Of a stretch of 64,000 nucleotides of DNA, positions 35,724 to 46,935 are shown piece after piece. The first letter of the stretch is position 1; the number at the start of each line of letters is the position of its first letter. Source of the DNA: Hyphomicrobiales bacterium. Its GTDB lineage: Bacteria > Pseudomonadota > Alphaproteobacteria > Rhizobiales > Rhizobiaceae. A program made the translations under genes and the position numbers. The stretch spans positions 62,001 to 126,000 of the forward strand of contig UEIF01000042.1 of the NCBI GenBank assembly GCA_900468805.1, written 5' to 3'. The notes below the pieces were generated by a model that was given only the letters and a program-made list of their open reading frames with translations, was not told the origin of the DNA and did not search any database.

Positions 35724-36140
35724 GTTCCGTTTTCCGCAATCAAAGTGAAAGGGGTCATCCGGACGAGTCCGGTAACGGCGACGCTTCATGCAAAACCCGA
35801 GAGAGCCGGGTCATTGCCGTTAACGAATGGTTGCGCCCAACATAGTTAATAATTCCTCAATTAGCTTTGCGGAAAATTTAATTTAAGCTCTCGTTAGGGC
35901 TTGCGGCAGCGCTCGACGAACTTTGGAAAAGCCAAGAGGATCGACAAAAATTACGCAATAATTTAAGTAGCTTATGGGATTTTTGCGACCGTCGCGGGAT
36001 AGTGCGTTAACCAGGGAAACCACCGGCTTAAACTTTTTTTCATATTAATGAATATTATCGCTTTCCAAACAACGGCCGCTGGATACCCCATCCCAATCAT
36101 GAGTGATCCTCTGATTCGAAGAGCGTATTTCCGCTATTCG
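35724..36140. other. AT-rich intergenic region upstream of flagellin
   Basis: 417 bases between yggS and the flagellin gene, markedly more AT-rich than the neighbourhood (especially 35840-35890 and 36028-36060, with an eight-base T run and CATATTAATGAATATTA). I see no ORF with coding signs, no tRNA and no confident promoter. A flagellin promoter and regulator sites are expected here. Confidence 0.5.
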
Positions 36141-36800
36141 TTAACGTGCTCCGAAAATCGCCGAGCCGACGCGCACGTTGGTGGCACCGAACGCGATGGC
36201 AGTTTCGTAATCGCCGGACATGCCCATCGAAAGCTTTTTCACGCCACTTTTTTCGGCGAGCTTGGTGAGCAAGGCGAAATGCGGGCCGGGATTCTCTTCC
36301 GCCGGCGGAATACACATCAGCCCCTCGATGATAAGACCGAGCTCATCGCGACAGAAGTTTACGAAAGTCGCTGTATCCTCAGGTACTATGCCGGCCTTCT
36401 GTGGCTCCAGGCCGGTATTGACCTGCACATAGAGACGTAGCGCCTTGCCCTGCCGCTTCATTTCCTCGGCAATGGCACGCGCAATCTTCTCACGGTCAAT
36501 GGTCTCGATGACGTCGAAGAGCGCAACCGCTTCGGCAGCCTTGTTGGACTGAAGCGGGCCGATGAGGTGCAGCTCGATGCCGGGCGTTTCCGCCTTCAGC
36601 TCCGGCCATTTTCCCTGGCTTTCCTGAACGCGGTTTTCTCCGAAGATGCGCTGGCCGGCTTCGATTGCCAGGCGAATGGTGTCTGCCTCGAAGGTCTTAG
36701 ATACTGCCACGAGCTGCACTGTGTGCGCCTGACGACCCGCATCCCGCTCCGCAGCACCGACCTTAGACCGTACTTCGTTCAATCGCTCTTGAAGTTCCAT
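36141..36800 (-). CDS. YggS-family PLP homeostasis protein
   Basis: A 219-residue single-domain PLP-binding TIM-barrel protein (PLPHP/YggS). The PLP lysine is in LVAVSKT (K35). IFGENRVQE, HLIGPLQSNK and LSMGMSGDYETAI with the phosphate-binding SMGMS are all present. It has no known enzymatic activity and helps control free PLP and amino/keto acid pools. It stands alone, divergent from leuS across 194 bases. Confidence 0.95.
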   Translation of the reverse strand: MELQERLNEVRSKVGAAERDAGRQAHTVQLVAVSKTFEADTIRLAIEAGQRIFGENRVQESQGKWPELKAETPGIELHLIGPLQSNKAAEAVALFDVIETIDREKIARAIAEEMKRQGKALRLYVQVNTGLEPQKAGIVPEDTATFVNFCRDELGLIIEGLMCIPPAEENPGPHFALLTKLAEKSGVKKLSMGMSGDYETAIAFGATNVRVGSAIFGAR

Positions 36801-36994
36801 CGCTTTGTCCCGACATCAGGCTAAATCCATCGGCATGCACTACTGGGCTGCCGTAGCCTTGCCAAGACTTCTCTCTGCAAAATCGCCTCAAAGCCAAGAT
36901 CGAACGCATGAAGCGCCCGCAAAACTTGACGCTTGTGTGGTTTCATGGTGAAGGTCTCGACCAACCTCCCCTGATTTTCCGGAAATTCTGATAC

Positions 36995-39614
<2,620 letters not shown>

Positions 39615-39625
<11 letters not shown>

Positions 39626-40136
39626 TTTCGCCCGCAAGCTTGCGCGCCGCGCCGGCATCGTCACGATCCTTGTGTCCACGGCGTTCGTTTCCGCCTGCCA
39701 GGTTCGGCCACTCTATTCCGAAAACACCGGGGTTAACGAGAAGCTCGGCTCCGTTGGCTTTTCCGAAGCAGGTACGCGCGTCGGACAGGAAGTTCGCAAC
39801 CATCTGATCTTCCTGGCTTCACGCGGTGCTGGTGAACCGGACAAGCCCGATTACATGGTTGATATGCAGGTTTCGTCCTACGTTGCCGATACTTTGCTTG
39901 TTCAGTCCTCGGATACGTCTCGCGCAGGCCGTGCGACTGTTTCGGTCAGCTACACTTTGCGCACCACCAAAGACGATCAGGTGATCAAGGCTGGCAGACG
40001 CGAAGCGACGGCCCTGGTAGACTTTCCAAGTCAGGAATTTGCAAAGCAGCGCGCCATCCGCGATGCCGAAAATCGCGCCGCCAATCAGGCGGCCGAATTC
40101 GTGGGAGCGGACCTCGCTGCTGCGCTCAGCCGCTAG
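39615..40136 (+). CDS. lptE: LPS-assembly lipoprotein LptE
   Basis: A 173-residue lipoprotein with a signal peptide and lipobox VSAC (C28). With LptD it forms the outer-membrane LPS translocon. After the Cys it reads QVRPLYSE, typical of alphaproteobacterial LptE. The start is TTG at 39615, overlapping leuS by 11 bases, with GAGG about ten bases upstream. The leuS-lptE-holA order is conserved widely in Proteobacteria and supports the call despite weak sequence conservation. Confidence 0.88.
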
Positions 40137-40148
40137 GGGAGCGGTGGC

Positions 40149-41192
40149 GTGGCGGAAATCAAATCCCATGAGTTCGAAGGGTTTCTGCAGAGATCCTCAC
40201 GCCAGTATCGCATTTATCTGATCTATGGCCCAGACCGCGGGCTTGTTTCTGAGCGCGCGGGCATGATTGCTGGAAAAACGGGAATCGATCAGAATGATCC
40301 CTTTTCCGTTACCAAGCTCGATGTCGGCGATCTCCAGAAAGAGCCCGGACGGCTGGTCGATGAAGCCCAGTCCATGGGTCTTTTCGGCGGTGAAAAGCTG
40401 ATATGGGTGAGGGGTGCTGCAAACGAGAAATACCTCGTCGACGCTATCTCATTTCTATCAGGTGCTTCGCTCGAGGCCGCCAGCATCATCGTTGAAGCAG
40501 GTGACCTGAAGAAGGGATCGGCCTTGCGCAAGGCGGTCGAAGCTGCCCGCATCGCCGTCGCCATCCCCTGCTACGCTGACGACGGCCGCGCGTTGAACGC
40601 GCTGATAGACAGTGAGCTCGCCCCTGAAGGACTGGGCATTACGGCGGCTGCCAGGCAGGCCCTCGTCATGCTGATTGGCGGCGACAGAATCGCGTCCAGA
40701 AATGAGATTCGCAAACTGGCTCTCTATTGCCGCGGCATGGGAACGATTGAAGATCATCACGTTACCGAAATAATCGGTGACGCCAGCGCCATTTCGGTCG
40801 ATGATGCAGTCGACGCGATATTGAGCGGCAATAGCAATAACTTCCTACACGCGATGCAGAAGATCACCAGTTCCAAAACCTCGGTTTTTCTGGTTCTTCA
40901 AGCTTGCCTTCGACAATTCCAGCTTCTCGACACAATGCGCGCGGAGATGGATGAGAAAAGATTGCCGGCAGCGCAAATCATGCAGGCCTTGGGCAGGCAT
41001 CTTCATTTCCGTCGCAAGCCGATCATAGAACAGGCGCTAAAAACCTGGAGCGCAGACGCCATTTCTCGTGAAACAAAACGTCTGCAGGCAGCCGTACTGC
41101 AAACGAGACAACGCCAAATGCTGGAGGATAGCATCGCCCTGCAGACGCTGCTCTCCACGACGCTGCAATCTGGAAGGCGCCCCCAGGCCTGA
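40149..41192 (+). CDS. holA: DNA polymerase III subunit delta
   Basis: A 347-residue clamp-loader delta subunit which opens the beta clamp. The N-terminal YLIYGPDRGLVSERAG is a degenerate AAA+ nucleotide fold without a working P-loop, as expected for delta. The GTG start at 40149 follows AGGGGAG. It abuts the stop of the convergent parB with no gap. Near its 3' end it encodes SRET within a sequence that weakly resembles parS (41060-41075). Confidence 0.93.
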   Translation: MAEIKSHEFEGFLQRSSRQYRIYLIYGPDRGLVSERAGMIAGKTGIDQNDPFSVTKLDVGDLQKEPGRLVDEAQSMGLFGGEKLIWVRGAANEKYLVDAISFLSGASLEAASIIVEAGDLKKGSALRKAVEAARIAVAIPCYADDGRALNALIDSELAPEGLGITAAARQALVMLIGGDRIASRNEIRKLALYCRGMGTIEDHHVTEIIGDASAISVDDAVDAILSGNSNNFLHAMQKITSSKTSVFLVLQACLRQFQLLDTMRAEMDEKRLPAAQIMQALGRHLHFRRKPIIEQALKTWSADAISRETKRLQAAVLQTRQRQMLEDSIALQTLLSTTLQSGRRPQA

Positions 41193-42074
41193 TCAGCGCC
41201 GTTCAAGAAGCCGGCAGACTTCCTCGAGCTGCTCCAGGGACTTATAAGAAATCCGGATCTGCCCGCCGCTGGCTTTGTGATTGATGGAGACATCAAGCCC
41301 AAGCGTATCCGATAGCGTACGCTCTAAAGCCAACGTATCGGAATCCTTCTGGTTCTTCTGAACGGATACCTGCGGCTCCGACTGGGCTTTGATGTCGTTC
41401 TGCGCAAGCTTCTCAGCATCGCGTACTGACATGCCCTTGGAGACTATTGTACGCGCCAATGCGGAGGGATCCGACGTCGAAACCAGTGCACGGGCATGAC
41501 CCGCCGAAAGGCTGCCAGCGGCCAGCATATCACGGACAGGTTCCGGCAGTTTCAGCAGGCGCAGGGAATTAGCGACATGGCTTCGGCTCTTGCCGATGAT
41601 TTCGCCAAGATCGTTTTGGGTATATCCATACTCGGCTATCAGCTGCTCATAGCCGAGCGCCTCTTCAAGTGCGTTGAGATCGGAACGCTGGACATTCTCA
41701 ACAATCGCGATTTCCAGCGCCGTCTTATCATCCACGTCCCTGATAATGACAGGGATTTCGATCAAACCTGCAAGCTGGGCGGCACGCCAACGTCTTTCGC
41801 CGGCAATGATTTCGTAACGATCCCGGGCGAGTGTCCTAACGACGATCGGCTGCACGATTCCGTGCTGGCGGATCGAACTCGCGAGGTCGTGAAGTTCGGA
41901 ATCATCAAAGAAACGGCGAGGGTTGCGAGGGTTGCGAGTGACGAACTCGATCGGGATCATCCGGTCGGCGCTCACCGACGGCCGATCTGTTTCAGCAGCG
42001 ACTGGCTGATCCATTTCACCTATAAGGGCTGCGAGACCCCGGCCCAGCCGTCTTTTTGATGTATCGTCATTCAT
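41193..42074 (-). CDS. parB: Chromosome partitioning protein ParB
   Basis: A 293-residue ParB/Spo0J. The N-terminal RRLGRGLAALIG binds ParA, IIAGERRWRAAQ is in the CTP-binding domain, and VENVQRSDLNALEEA marks the following segment. A helix-turn-helix lies near 150-200 (YTQNDLGEIIGKSRSHVANSL, given here as two parts: YTQNDLGEIIGKSR and HVANSL) and binds parS. A C-terminal dimerisation domain ends the protein. With ParA and the parS sites nearby it segregates the origin region. It is the last gene of the rsmG-parA-parB group, ending against holA. Confidence 0.96.
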   Translation of the reverse strand: MNDDTSKRRLGRGLAALIGEMDQPVAAETDRPSVSADRMIPIEFVTRNPRNPRRFFDDSELHDLASSIRQHGIVQPIVVRTLARDRYEIIAGERRWRAAQLAGLIEIPVIIRDVDDKTALEIAIVENVQRSDLNALEEALGYEQLIAEYGYTQNDLGEIIGKSRSHVANSLRLLKLPEPVRDMLAAGSLSAGHARALVSTSDPSALARTIVSKGMSVRDAEKLAQNDIKAQSEPQVSVQKNQKDSDTLALERTLSDTLGLDVSINHKASGGQIRISYKSLEQLEEVCRLLERR

Positions 42075-42106
42075 GTCTAAACTCGCCTACTGTGTCATAC
42101 ACTCTT

Positions 42107-42901
42107 TCAAGCTGCCAGTCTTTGCCGCTCCCGCTGGATAACTTCGGATGCAAGCTGCAGATAGGCTTGGCTACCGGCGCATTTAAGATCGTAGAGAATT
42201 GCCGGTTTACCATATGAGGGTGCTTCGGAGACACGGACATTCCGCGGGATGAGCGTGTGATACACCTTCTCACCAAGGTGGGTCCGAACATCGTTGACGA
42301 CCTGCTGCGCCAGATTGTTGCGAGCGTCGAACATCGTCAACACAATGCCCTGGATATCCAACTGCGGATTGACTGTTCGACGGACCTGATTAACGGTCTC
42401 CAGAAGCTGGCTCAAGCCTTCAAGCGCGAAGAACTCGCACTGCAACGGCACCAGCACAGAATGAGCTGCCGCCATGGCGTTCATCGTCAAGAGATTGAAC
42501 GAGGGTGGGCAGTCGAGAAGAATATAAGAAAAGGCCAGAGCTTCAGAGGAAGACAATGCCTTCCTGAGCTTGAAGACGCGATCGCTGTCCTGGGAGATTT
42601 CCATCTCGACACCGAGCAGATCCATCGTCGACGGAATGATGAAAAGATTAGGAACAGCCGTTTCAAGCGCGGTCTGAGCGACACCAGCTTCCCCCACCAT
42701 CAAATCATAAGAGGAAAGCTTACGATTGCGGCGGTCGATTCCCAAACCAGTGCTTGCATTGCCTTGTGGGTCCAAATCGATAATTAGAACCCGCTCGCCG
42801 ATGGCAGCGAGAGCGGTGGCCAAATTGATCGCGGTGGTCGTTTTCCCCACGCCACCTTTTTGATTTGCTATGGTGATAATCCGATTACGTTCGCCAGCCA
42901 T
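42107..42901 (-). CDS. parA: Chromosome partitioning ATPase ParA
   Basis: A 264-residue Walker-type ATPase from ATG 42901. The deviant Walker A KGGVGKTT lies at 15-22 with its signature Lys, and LDPQGNAST and LLDCPPS mark Walker A' and B. There is no N-terminal HTH, as in chromosomal ParA/Soj. It forms the DNA-bound gradient that moves ParB-parS complexes. A TTG at 42916 would add five residues. It is 32 bases upstream of parB. Confidence 0.96.
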   Translation of the reverse strand: MAGERNRIITIANQKGGVGKTTTAINLATALAAIGERVLIIDLDPQGNASTGLGIDRRNRKLSSYDLMVGEAGVAQTALETAVPNLFIIPSTMDLLGVEMEISQDSDRVFKLRKALSSSEALAFSYILLDCPPSFNLLTMNAMAAAHSVLVPLQCEFFALEGLSQLLETVNQVRRTVNPQLDIQGIVLTMFDARNNLAQQVVNDVRTHLGEKVYHTLIPRNVRVSEAPSYGKPAILYDLKCAGSQAYLQLASEVIQRERQRLAA

Positions 42902-42920
42902 TGCCGCATTATCCAATTTG

Positions 42921-43538
42921 TTAAAACAAGCGCTGGAGCTTCGATATTTCGAGAATTACAGAATCTTGCTCAACAGCGCTATTATGTTCTAGCAGATCGA
43001 AGACCCAGCGACCACGCGCTTTCTGGGTTTCCCTCTGGTAATCCCGCCCTTTGTGAAAAAAAGCGCGGGTATTTTCCTTACCGACCATCCAGGGCGCAGC
43101 ATATTCGATCAGCTTATCGAGATCAGCCAGTGCACGGGCGGAAATGGCATCGCAAGCGGGTATTGCCGCCGCTGCATCCTCGATTCTGATCGCATGCACC
43201 TCGCCTCGTGCGCCGGTTTCTCGCAGAGCGGTTCGCAGAAATGCTGCCTTCTTATTATTGCTTTCCACCATATGGACCCAGCCACCCTGCTGCTCAGCCA
43301 GAAAGATCGCCGTAATTATGCCGGGAAAGCCACCGCCGCTTCCAAGATCGACCCAGTTTTGAGGGTGAGGGGAGATTTGGAATATCTGAGCACTATCTGA
43401 GATATGCCGGCTCCACATATCCCCCATGGTCGATGGAGCCACAAGGTTGATCGCCTTGGCCCATTTCGTGAAGAGATCAGCGAAATGCTGTAGCCGTTCC
43501 TGTGTTTCACGTGAAACACGCAATCCGTTTAATTCCAT
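42921..43538 (-). CDS. rsmG: 16S rRNA m7G527 methyltransferase (GidB)
   Basis: A 205-residue SAM methyltransferase with VDLGSGGGFPGI (63-74). It methylates G527 of 16S rRNA; loss gives low-level streptomycin resistance in other bacteria. Residues VSRET (8-12) are encoded by a perfect parS sequence (43501-43516), so this part of the gene has a dual role. It lies between mnmG and parA on the same strand. Confidence 0.95.
   Translation of the reverse strand: MELNGLRVSRETQERLQHFADLFTKWAKAINLVAPSTMGDMWSRHISDSAQIFQISPHPQNWVDLGSGGGFPGIITAIFLAEQQGGWVHMVESNNKKAAFLRTALRETGARGEVHAIRIEDAAAAIPACDAISARALADLDKLIEYAAPWMVGKENTRAFFHKGRDYQRETQKARGRWVFDLLEHNSAVEQDSVILEISKLQRLF
43501..43516. other. parS centromere site (perfect 16/16)
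   Basis: TGTTTCACGTGAAACA is identical to the bacterial parS consensus and is fully palindromic. It lies in the 5' part of rsmG, about 600 bases from the parA start and 6.5 kb from the putative origin. Confidence 0.92.
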
Positions 43539-43566
43539 TCCAGCCGACTCTCAAACCGTGCAGTCA

Positions 43567-45441
43567 CTACGCAACATGCTTACCGCCATCCGGGCGACGA
43601 CGAATATGCACCAACAAGAGGGAAATTGCCGCTGGCGTCATGCCATCCACTTTCATAGCCTGCGCGATATTCGAAGGCTTTTGGGCGCCAAGCTTGTTTT
43701 TCAGCTCGTTTGAAAGTCCCGATAGTGTGCTGTAATCAAAGCCATCGGGGATCAATCGACTCTCGTCTCGACGTTGTATCTCGATAGCAGCTGCCTGGCG
43801 ATCCATATAAACCGAGTAGCTCGCCTCAATCTCTAGTGCTTCCGCCACCCTTTTGGAGAAAGAGCCTAGGTCGTTCCACACTCTGACCAGGTCCCCCAGG
43901 CCATACTCGGGGTAGGAAAGAAGTTCATAGGCGCTACGGCGCTGACCATCCAGGTTTAGATTAAGACCAGCTTTGCGGGCTTCGGTAGGCGTCACCGCCA
44001 ACGACTGAAGCAGCGACCGGCCGCTATCGAGCATCTCCCGATAGTCGGTAAACCGCTTGTTTCGTTCAGCGGAAATACATCCAAGCTCAAGTGCAACCGG
44101 CGTAAGCCGTGCATCGGCGTTGTCTGCGCGAAGAGTCAACCGATATTCCGCGCGTGAAGTGAACATTCGATACGGTTCCGTAACACCGCGCGATGTCAGA
44201 TCATCAATCATCACACCGATATAGGAGTTGGTGCGACTGAAGACAAAGGGCGCTGAGTTGCTGCTCGAAAGTGCCGCGTTAAGGCCAGCGGCGAGCCCTT
44301 GCGCACCAGCTTCCTCGTAGCCCGTTGTCCCATTAATCTGGCCGGCCAGAAAAAGACCCGGAAGCTTCTTGACCTCCAATGTGGCCGACAGCTCCCGCGG
44401 ATCAACGTGGTCATATTCAATGGCGTAGCCGGGGTGCAGGATCTCTACGCGTTCGAGGCCGGGAATTGTATGGATGAACGCCGCCTGCACGTCGGCGGGA
44501 AGCGAGGTAGAAATCCCGTTCGGGTAAACGGTATCGTCATCCAGCCCCTCTGGCTCCAGGAATATCTGATGACCGTCTCTCTCCCCAAACTTAACAAGCT
44601 TGTCCTCAATCGAAGGGCAATAACGAGGGCCAACACCTTCGATCTGCCCTGAATACATCGCCGATTTTTGCAGATTCTCGACGATGATACGATGCGTTGC
44701 CTCGGTCGTCCGCGTCACGCCGCACTCGACCTGCGGATTCACAATGCGATCCGTCATGAAAGAAAAGGGAACCAGTTCCTCATCCGCCGCCTGGCGCCCG
44801 ACCGAATCCCAATCGATCGTCTTTCCACTTAGCCGCGCAGGAGTTCCGGTCTTCAGTCGACCCAACTTCAGGCCCAATCGACCAAGTGTCGCTGAAAGTC
44901 CAGTCGAAGGAGGCTCTCCGGTGCGGCCTGCGGGAGTCTTTTCACTTCCGATATGGATCAGGCCCCGCAGAAACGTTCCTGTGGTAATGACAACCGAAGG
45001 GCTCGAGAAGAGCCTCCCATCCTGCATTATTACGCCAGCGACTCGATTTTCCTTCACATCGAGATCGAACGCATCGCCCTCGACAACTTCAAGGTTCGCG
45101 ATGGATTCAATCGCCTCCAGCATCGCCAGCCGGTAGAGCTTTCGATCCGCCTGCGTGCGTGGACCGCGAACCGCTGCACCCTTTTTCTTATTCAGCATCC
45201 GGAATTGAATGCCGGCAGCATCAGCGATTCGGCCCATAAGGCCATCCATGGCGTCGATCTCACGAACCAGATGTCCCTTACCCAGACCGCCAATGGCCGG
45301 GTTGCAGGACATGACACCTATCGTATCGCGTCGATGCGTGATCAAAGCGGTTTTTGCACCCATCCGCGCCGCAGCCGCAGCTGCTTCGGATCCAGCGTGA
45401 CCACCGCCGATTACTATCACATCAAAATTATTGGCGCTCAT
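43567..45441 (-). CDS. mnmG: tRNA uridine-34 carboxymethylaminomethyl enzyme, FAD subunit (GidA)
   Basis: A 624-residue flavoprotein that with MnmE adds the cmnm5 group to wobble uridine. It starts at ATG 45441 (MSANNFDVIVIGGGHAG, FAD site GGGHAG at 12-17). The GidA signatures CNPAIGGLGKGHLVREIDA (given as CNPAIGGLGKGH) and GQINGTTGYEEA are present. The frame to 45465 runs into a parS-like site and is not needed. It sits between rsmG and mnmE, the conserved order. Confidence 0.96.
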   Translation of the reverse strand: MSANNFDVIVIGGGHAGSEAAAAAARMGAKTALITHRRDTIGVMSCNPAIGGLGKGHLVREIDAMDGLMGRIADAAGIQFRMLNKKKGAAVRGPRTQADRKLYRLAMLEAIESIANLEVVEGDAFDLDVKENRVAGVIMQDGRLFSSPSVVITTGTFLRGLIHIGSEKTPAGRTGEPPSTGLSATLGRLGLKLGRLKTGTPARLSGKTIDWDSVGRQAADEELVPFSFMTDRIVNPQVECGVTRTTEATHRIIVENLQKSAMYSGQIEGVGPRYCPSIEDKLVKFGERDGHQIFLEPEGLDDDTVYPNGISTSLPADVQAAFIHTIPGLERVEILHPGYAIEYDHVDPRELSATLEVKKLPGLFLAGQINGTTGYEEAGAQGLAAGLNAALSSSNSAPFVFSRTNSYIGVMIDDLTSRGVTEPYRMFTSRAEYRLTLRADNADARLTPVALELGCISAERNKRFTDYREMLDSGRSLLQSLAVTPTEARKAGLNLNLDGQRRSAYELLSYPEYGLGDLVRVWNDLGSFSKRVAEALEIEASYSVYMDRQAAAIEIQRRDESRLIPDGFDYSTLSGLSNELKNKLGAQKPSNIAQAMKVDGMTPAAISLLLVHIRRRPDGGKHVA

Positions 45442-45457
45442 GCGCAACTCCACAAAA

Positions 45458-45473
45458 GGTTTCACGTGAAACT
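45458..45473. other. parS-like site (14/16, core perfect)
   Basis: GGTTTCACGTGAAACT contains the full GTTTCACGTGAAAC core; only the two outermost bases differ. It lies 17 bases upstream of mnmG in the mnmE-mnmG gap. Confidence 0.8.
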
Positions 45474-45494
45474 ATTCGCGACCTCGACGAATAT

Positions 45495-45510
45495 TGTTCC
45501 ACGTGAATCA
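45495..45510. other. Degenerate parS-like site
   Basis: TGTTCCACGTGAATCA, 14/16 with mismatches at positions 5 and 14, 22 bases beyond the better site at 45458 and touching the mnmE stop codon. The symmetric breaks in the inner half-sites make binding less sure. Confidence 0.4.
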
Positions 45511-46830
45511 TTTTCCGACACAGAATTCCGAGAAGATCACGCCAAGAAGATCTTCCACGTCAACCCGTCCGGTAATACGCCCCAGATGATCGCCTGCAAG
45601 TCTTAAAGACTCCGCTCTGATCTCCAAGCTCTGGCCCGTCTGATCAATCGCCATCGACAAAGCACTCAAACATTCAAAGAGCGAATTTCTGTGTCGCTGC
45701 CTGGTAGGTACAGACAAAGACAATCCTCCGACCTTCTGCTCGATGAAGGAAGAAACAAAGCTCCGAAGCTCGAGTAGGCCTTCACCCGTCACTGTCGAAA
45801 TTTGAAGGTCATATAAGGCAGCGGAAGGATATAGGTCTCGCTTGGTGCCGACAATAACATGCGACGATGCTCGCTCCAAGTCGGAAGGATCTATCGGCGA
45901 TGGAGATCCCATATCCGCCAAAAAGACGACGAGATCGGCATTGCCCAACGCAACATGTGCTCTCCTGACGCCTTCCTGCTCGACGATATCGGCTGTCTCT
46001 CGTAACCCCGCGGTGTCGTAGAGCCTCACCAGATAGCCGTTCAGATTGATATCAACATGGAGCACATCGCGTGTCGTACCGGCGATATCAGTGACGATTG
46101 CCACGTCCCGTTGAGCAAACCAGTTCATCAAGCTGGACTTGCCTGCATTGGGCGCGCCCGCAATGACAATTTTAAAACCGTCGCGGACAATCTCTCCTAC
46201 TGCGGCATGGGAAACATGATTCTCTATCTGCCCGCGCAGCTCCATTAACGACGCCCAGACCTGGTCGGAAACAGATCCGGGGATGTCATCCTCGTCCGGA
46301 AAATCAAGTTCCGCTTCGATCAGAGCGCGAGATCGCGTAATTCGTTCCGCCCACGAATCGTATAGGCGCGACAAACCACCTAAGCTCTGCTCGAGCGCCA
46401 AACGACGCTGCATTTCGGTCTCGGCCGCGATTAGGTCCGCTAAACCTTCGACTTCAACAAGATCAAGCTTGCCGTTTTCGAATGCGCGACGACTGAACTC
46501 GCCTTCCATTGCTAGCCGGGTCCCGGGAAATGTTGCCAATTCGCCCAAGAGAGCCGATATGACCGCTCTTGAACCATGTATCTGGAATTCCACAGAGTCT
46601 TCACCGGTGAAAGACGCTGGACCAGGAAAGAAAAGGACCAGTCCGGCGTCGATCGGCAAACCGTTCCGAGTCCGAATCGTTCGATAAGCAGCATTTCGCG
46701 GTGACGGGATCTCCCCGATCAGTCTCTGAAGGATTTCCTGGCTCTGTGCTCCACTGACACGAACGATAGATACGCCTGACGGAGGAGCACCGCTGGAGAG
46801 AGCGAATATGGTGTCGTTCCACATTTCCAT
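45508..46830 (-). CDS. mnmE: tRNA modification GTPase MnmE (TrmE)
   Basis: A 440-residue protein with an N-terminal tetrahydrofolate-binding domain (about 1-120), helical domain and inserted Ras-like G domain. The P-loop is GAPNAGKS (225-232), and DIAGTTRD lies in the switch region. The C-terminus is FCVGK, the CxGK motif with the essential Cys (C437). It partners MnmG. Two starts are possible, ATG 46830 and ATG 46824; neither has a strong ribosome site. Confidence 0.96.
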   Translation of the reverse strand: MEMWNDTIFALSSGAPPSGVSIVRVSGAQSQEILQRLIGEIPSPRNAAYRTIRTRNGLPIDAGLVLFFPGPASFTGEDSVEFQIHGSRAVISALLGELATFPGTRLAMEGEFSRRAFENGKLDLVEVEGLADLIAAETEMQRRLALEQSLGGLSRLYDSWAERITRSRALIEAELDFPDEDDIPGSVSDQVWASLMELRGQIENHVSHAAVGEIVRDGFKIVIAGAPNAGKSSLMNWFAQRDVAIVTDIAGTTRDVLHVDINLNGYLVRLYDTAGLRETADIVEQEGVRRAHVALGNADLVVFLADMGSPSPIDPSDLERASSHVIVGTKRDLYPSAALYDLQISTVTGEGLLELRSFVSSFIEQKVGGLSLSVPTRQRHRNSLFECLSALSMAIDQTGQSLEIRAESLRLAGDHLGRITGRVDVEDLLGVIFSEFCVGK

Positions 46831-46878
46831 ATTGTGTTCGGCCTATCGGTTCGTTTCCGAATCAATTCAAAACAGAAA

Positions 46879-46911
46879 AGGCTGGCGGTCGCACGAACGA
46901 CTCACCAGCCT
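46879..46911 (-). terminator. Intrinsic terminator after rho
   Basis: On the minus strand AGGCTGG pairs with CCAGCCT, with an inner GTCG/CGAC pair, and the hairpin runs into TTTTC. It lies 25 bases after the rho stop and 49 before mnmE. Confidence 0.7.
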
Positions 46912-46935
46912 CGATCCGAAGAATCCGGCTAATAA

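Noticed and set aside
41060..41075. Possible further parS inside holA
   Set aside because: CATTTCTCGTGAAACA has only 13 of 16 matches and breaks the central CACGTG, which ParB needs. Kept only as an echo of the SRET pattern.
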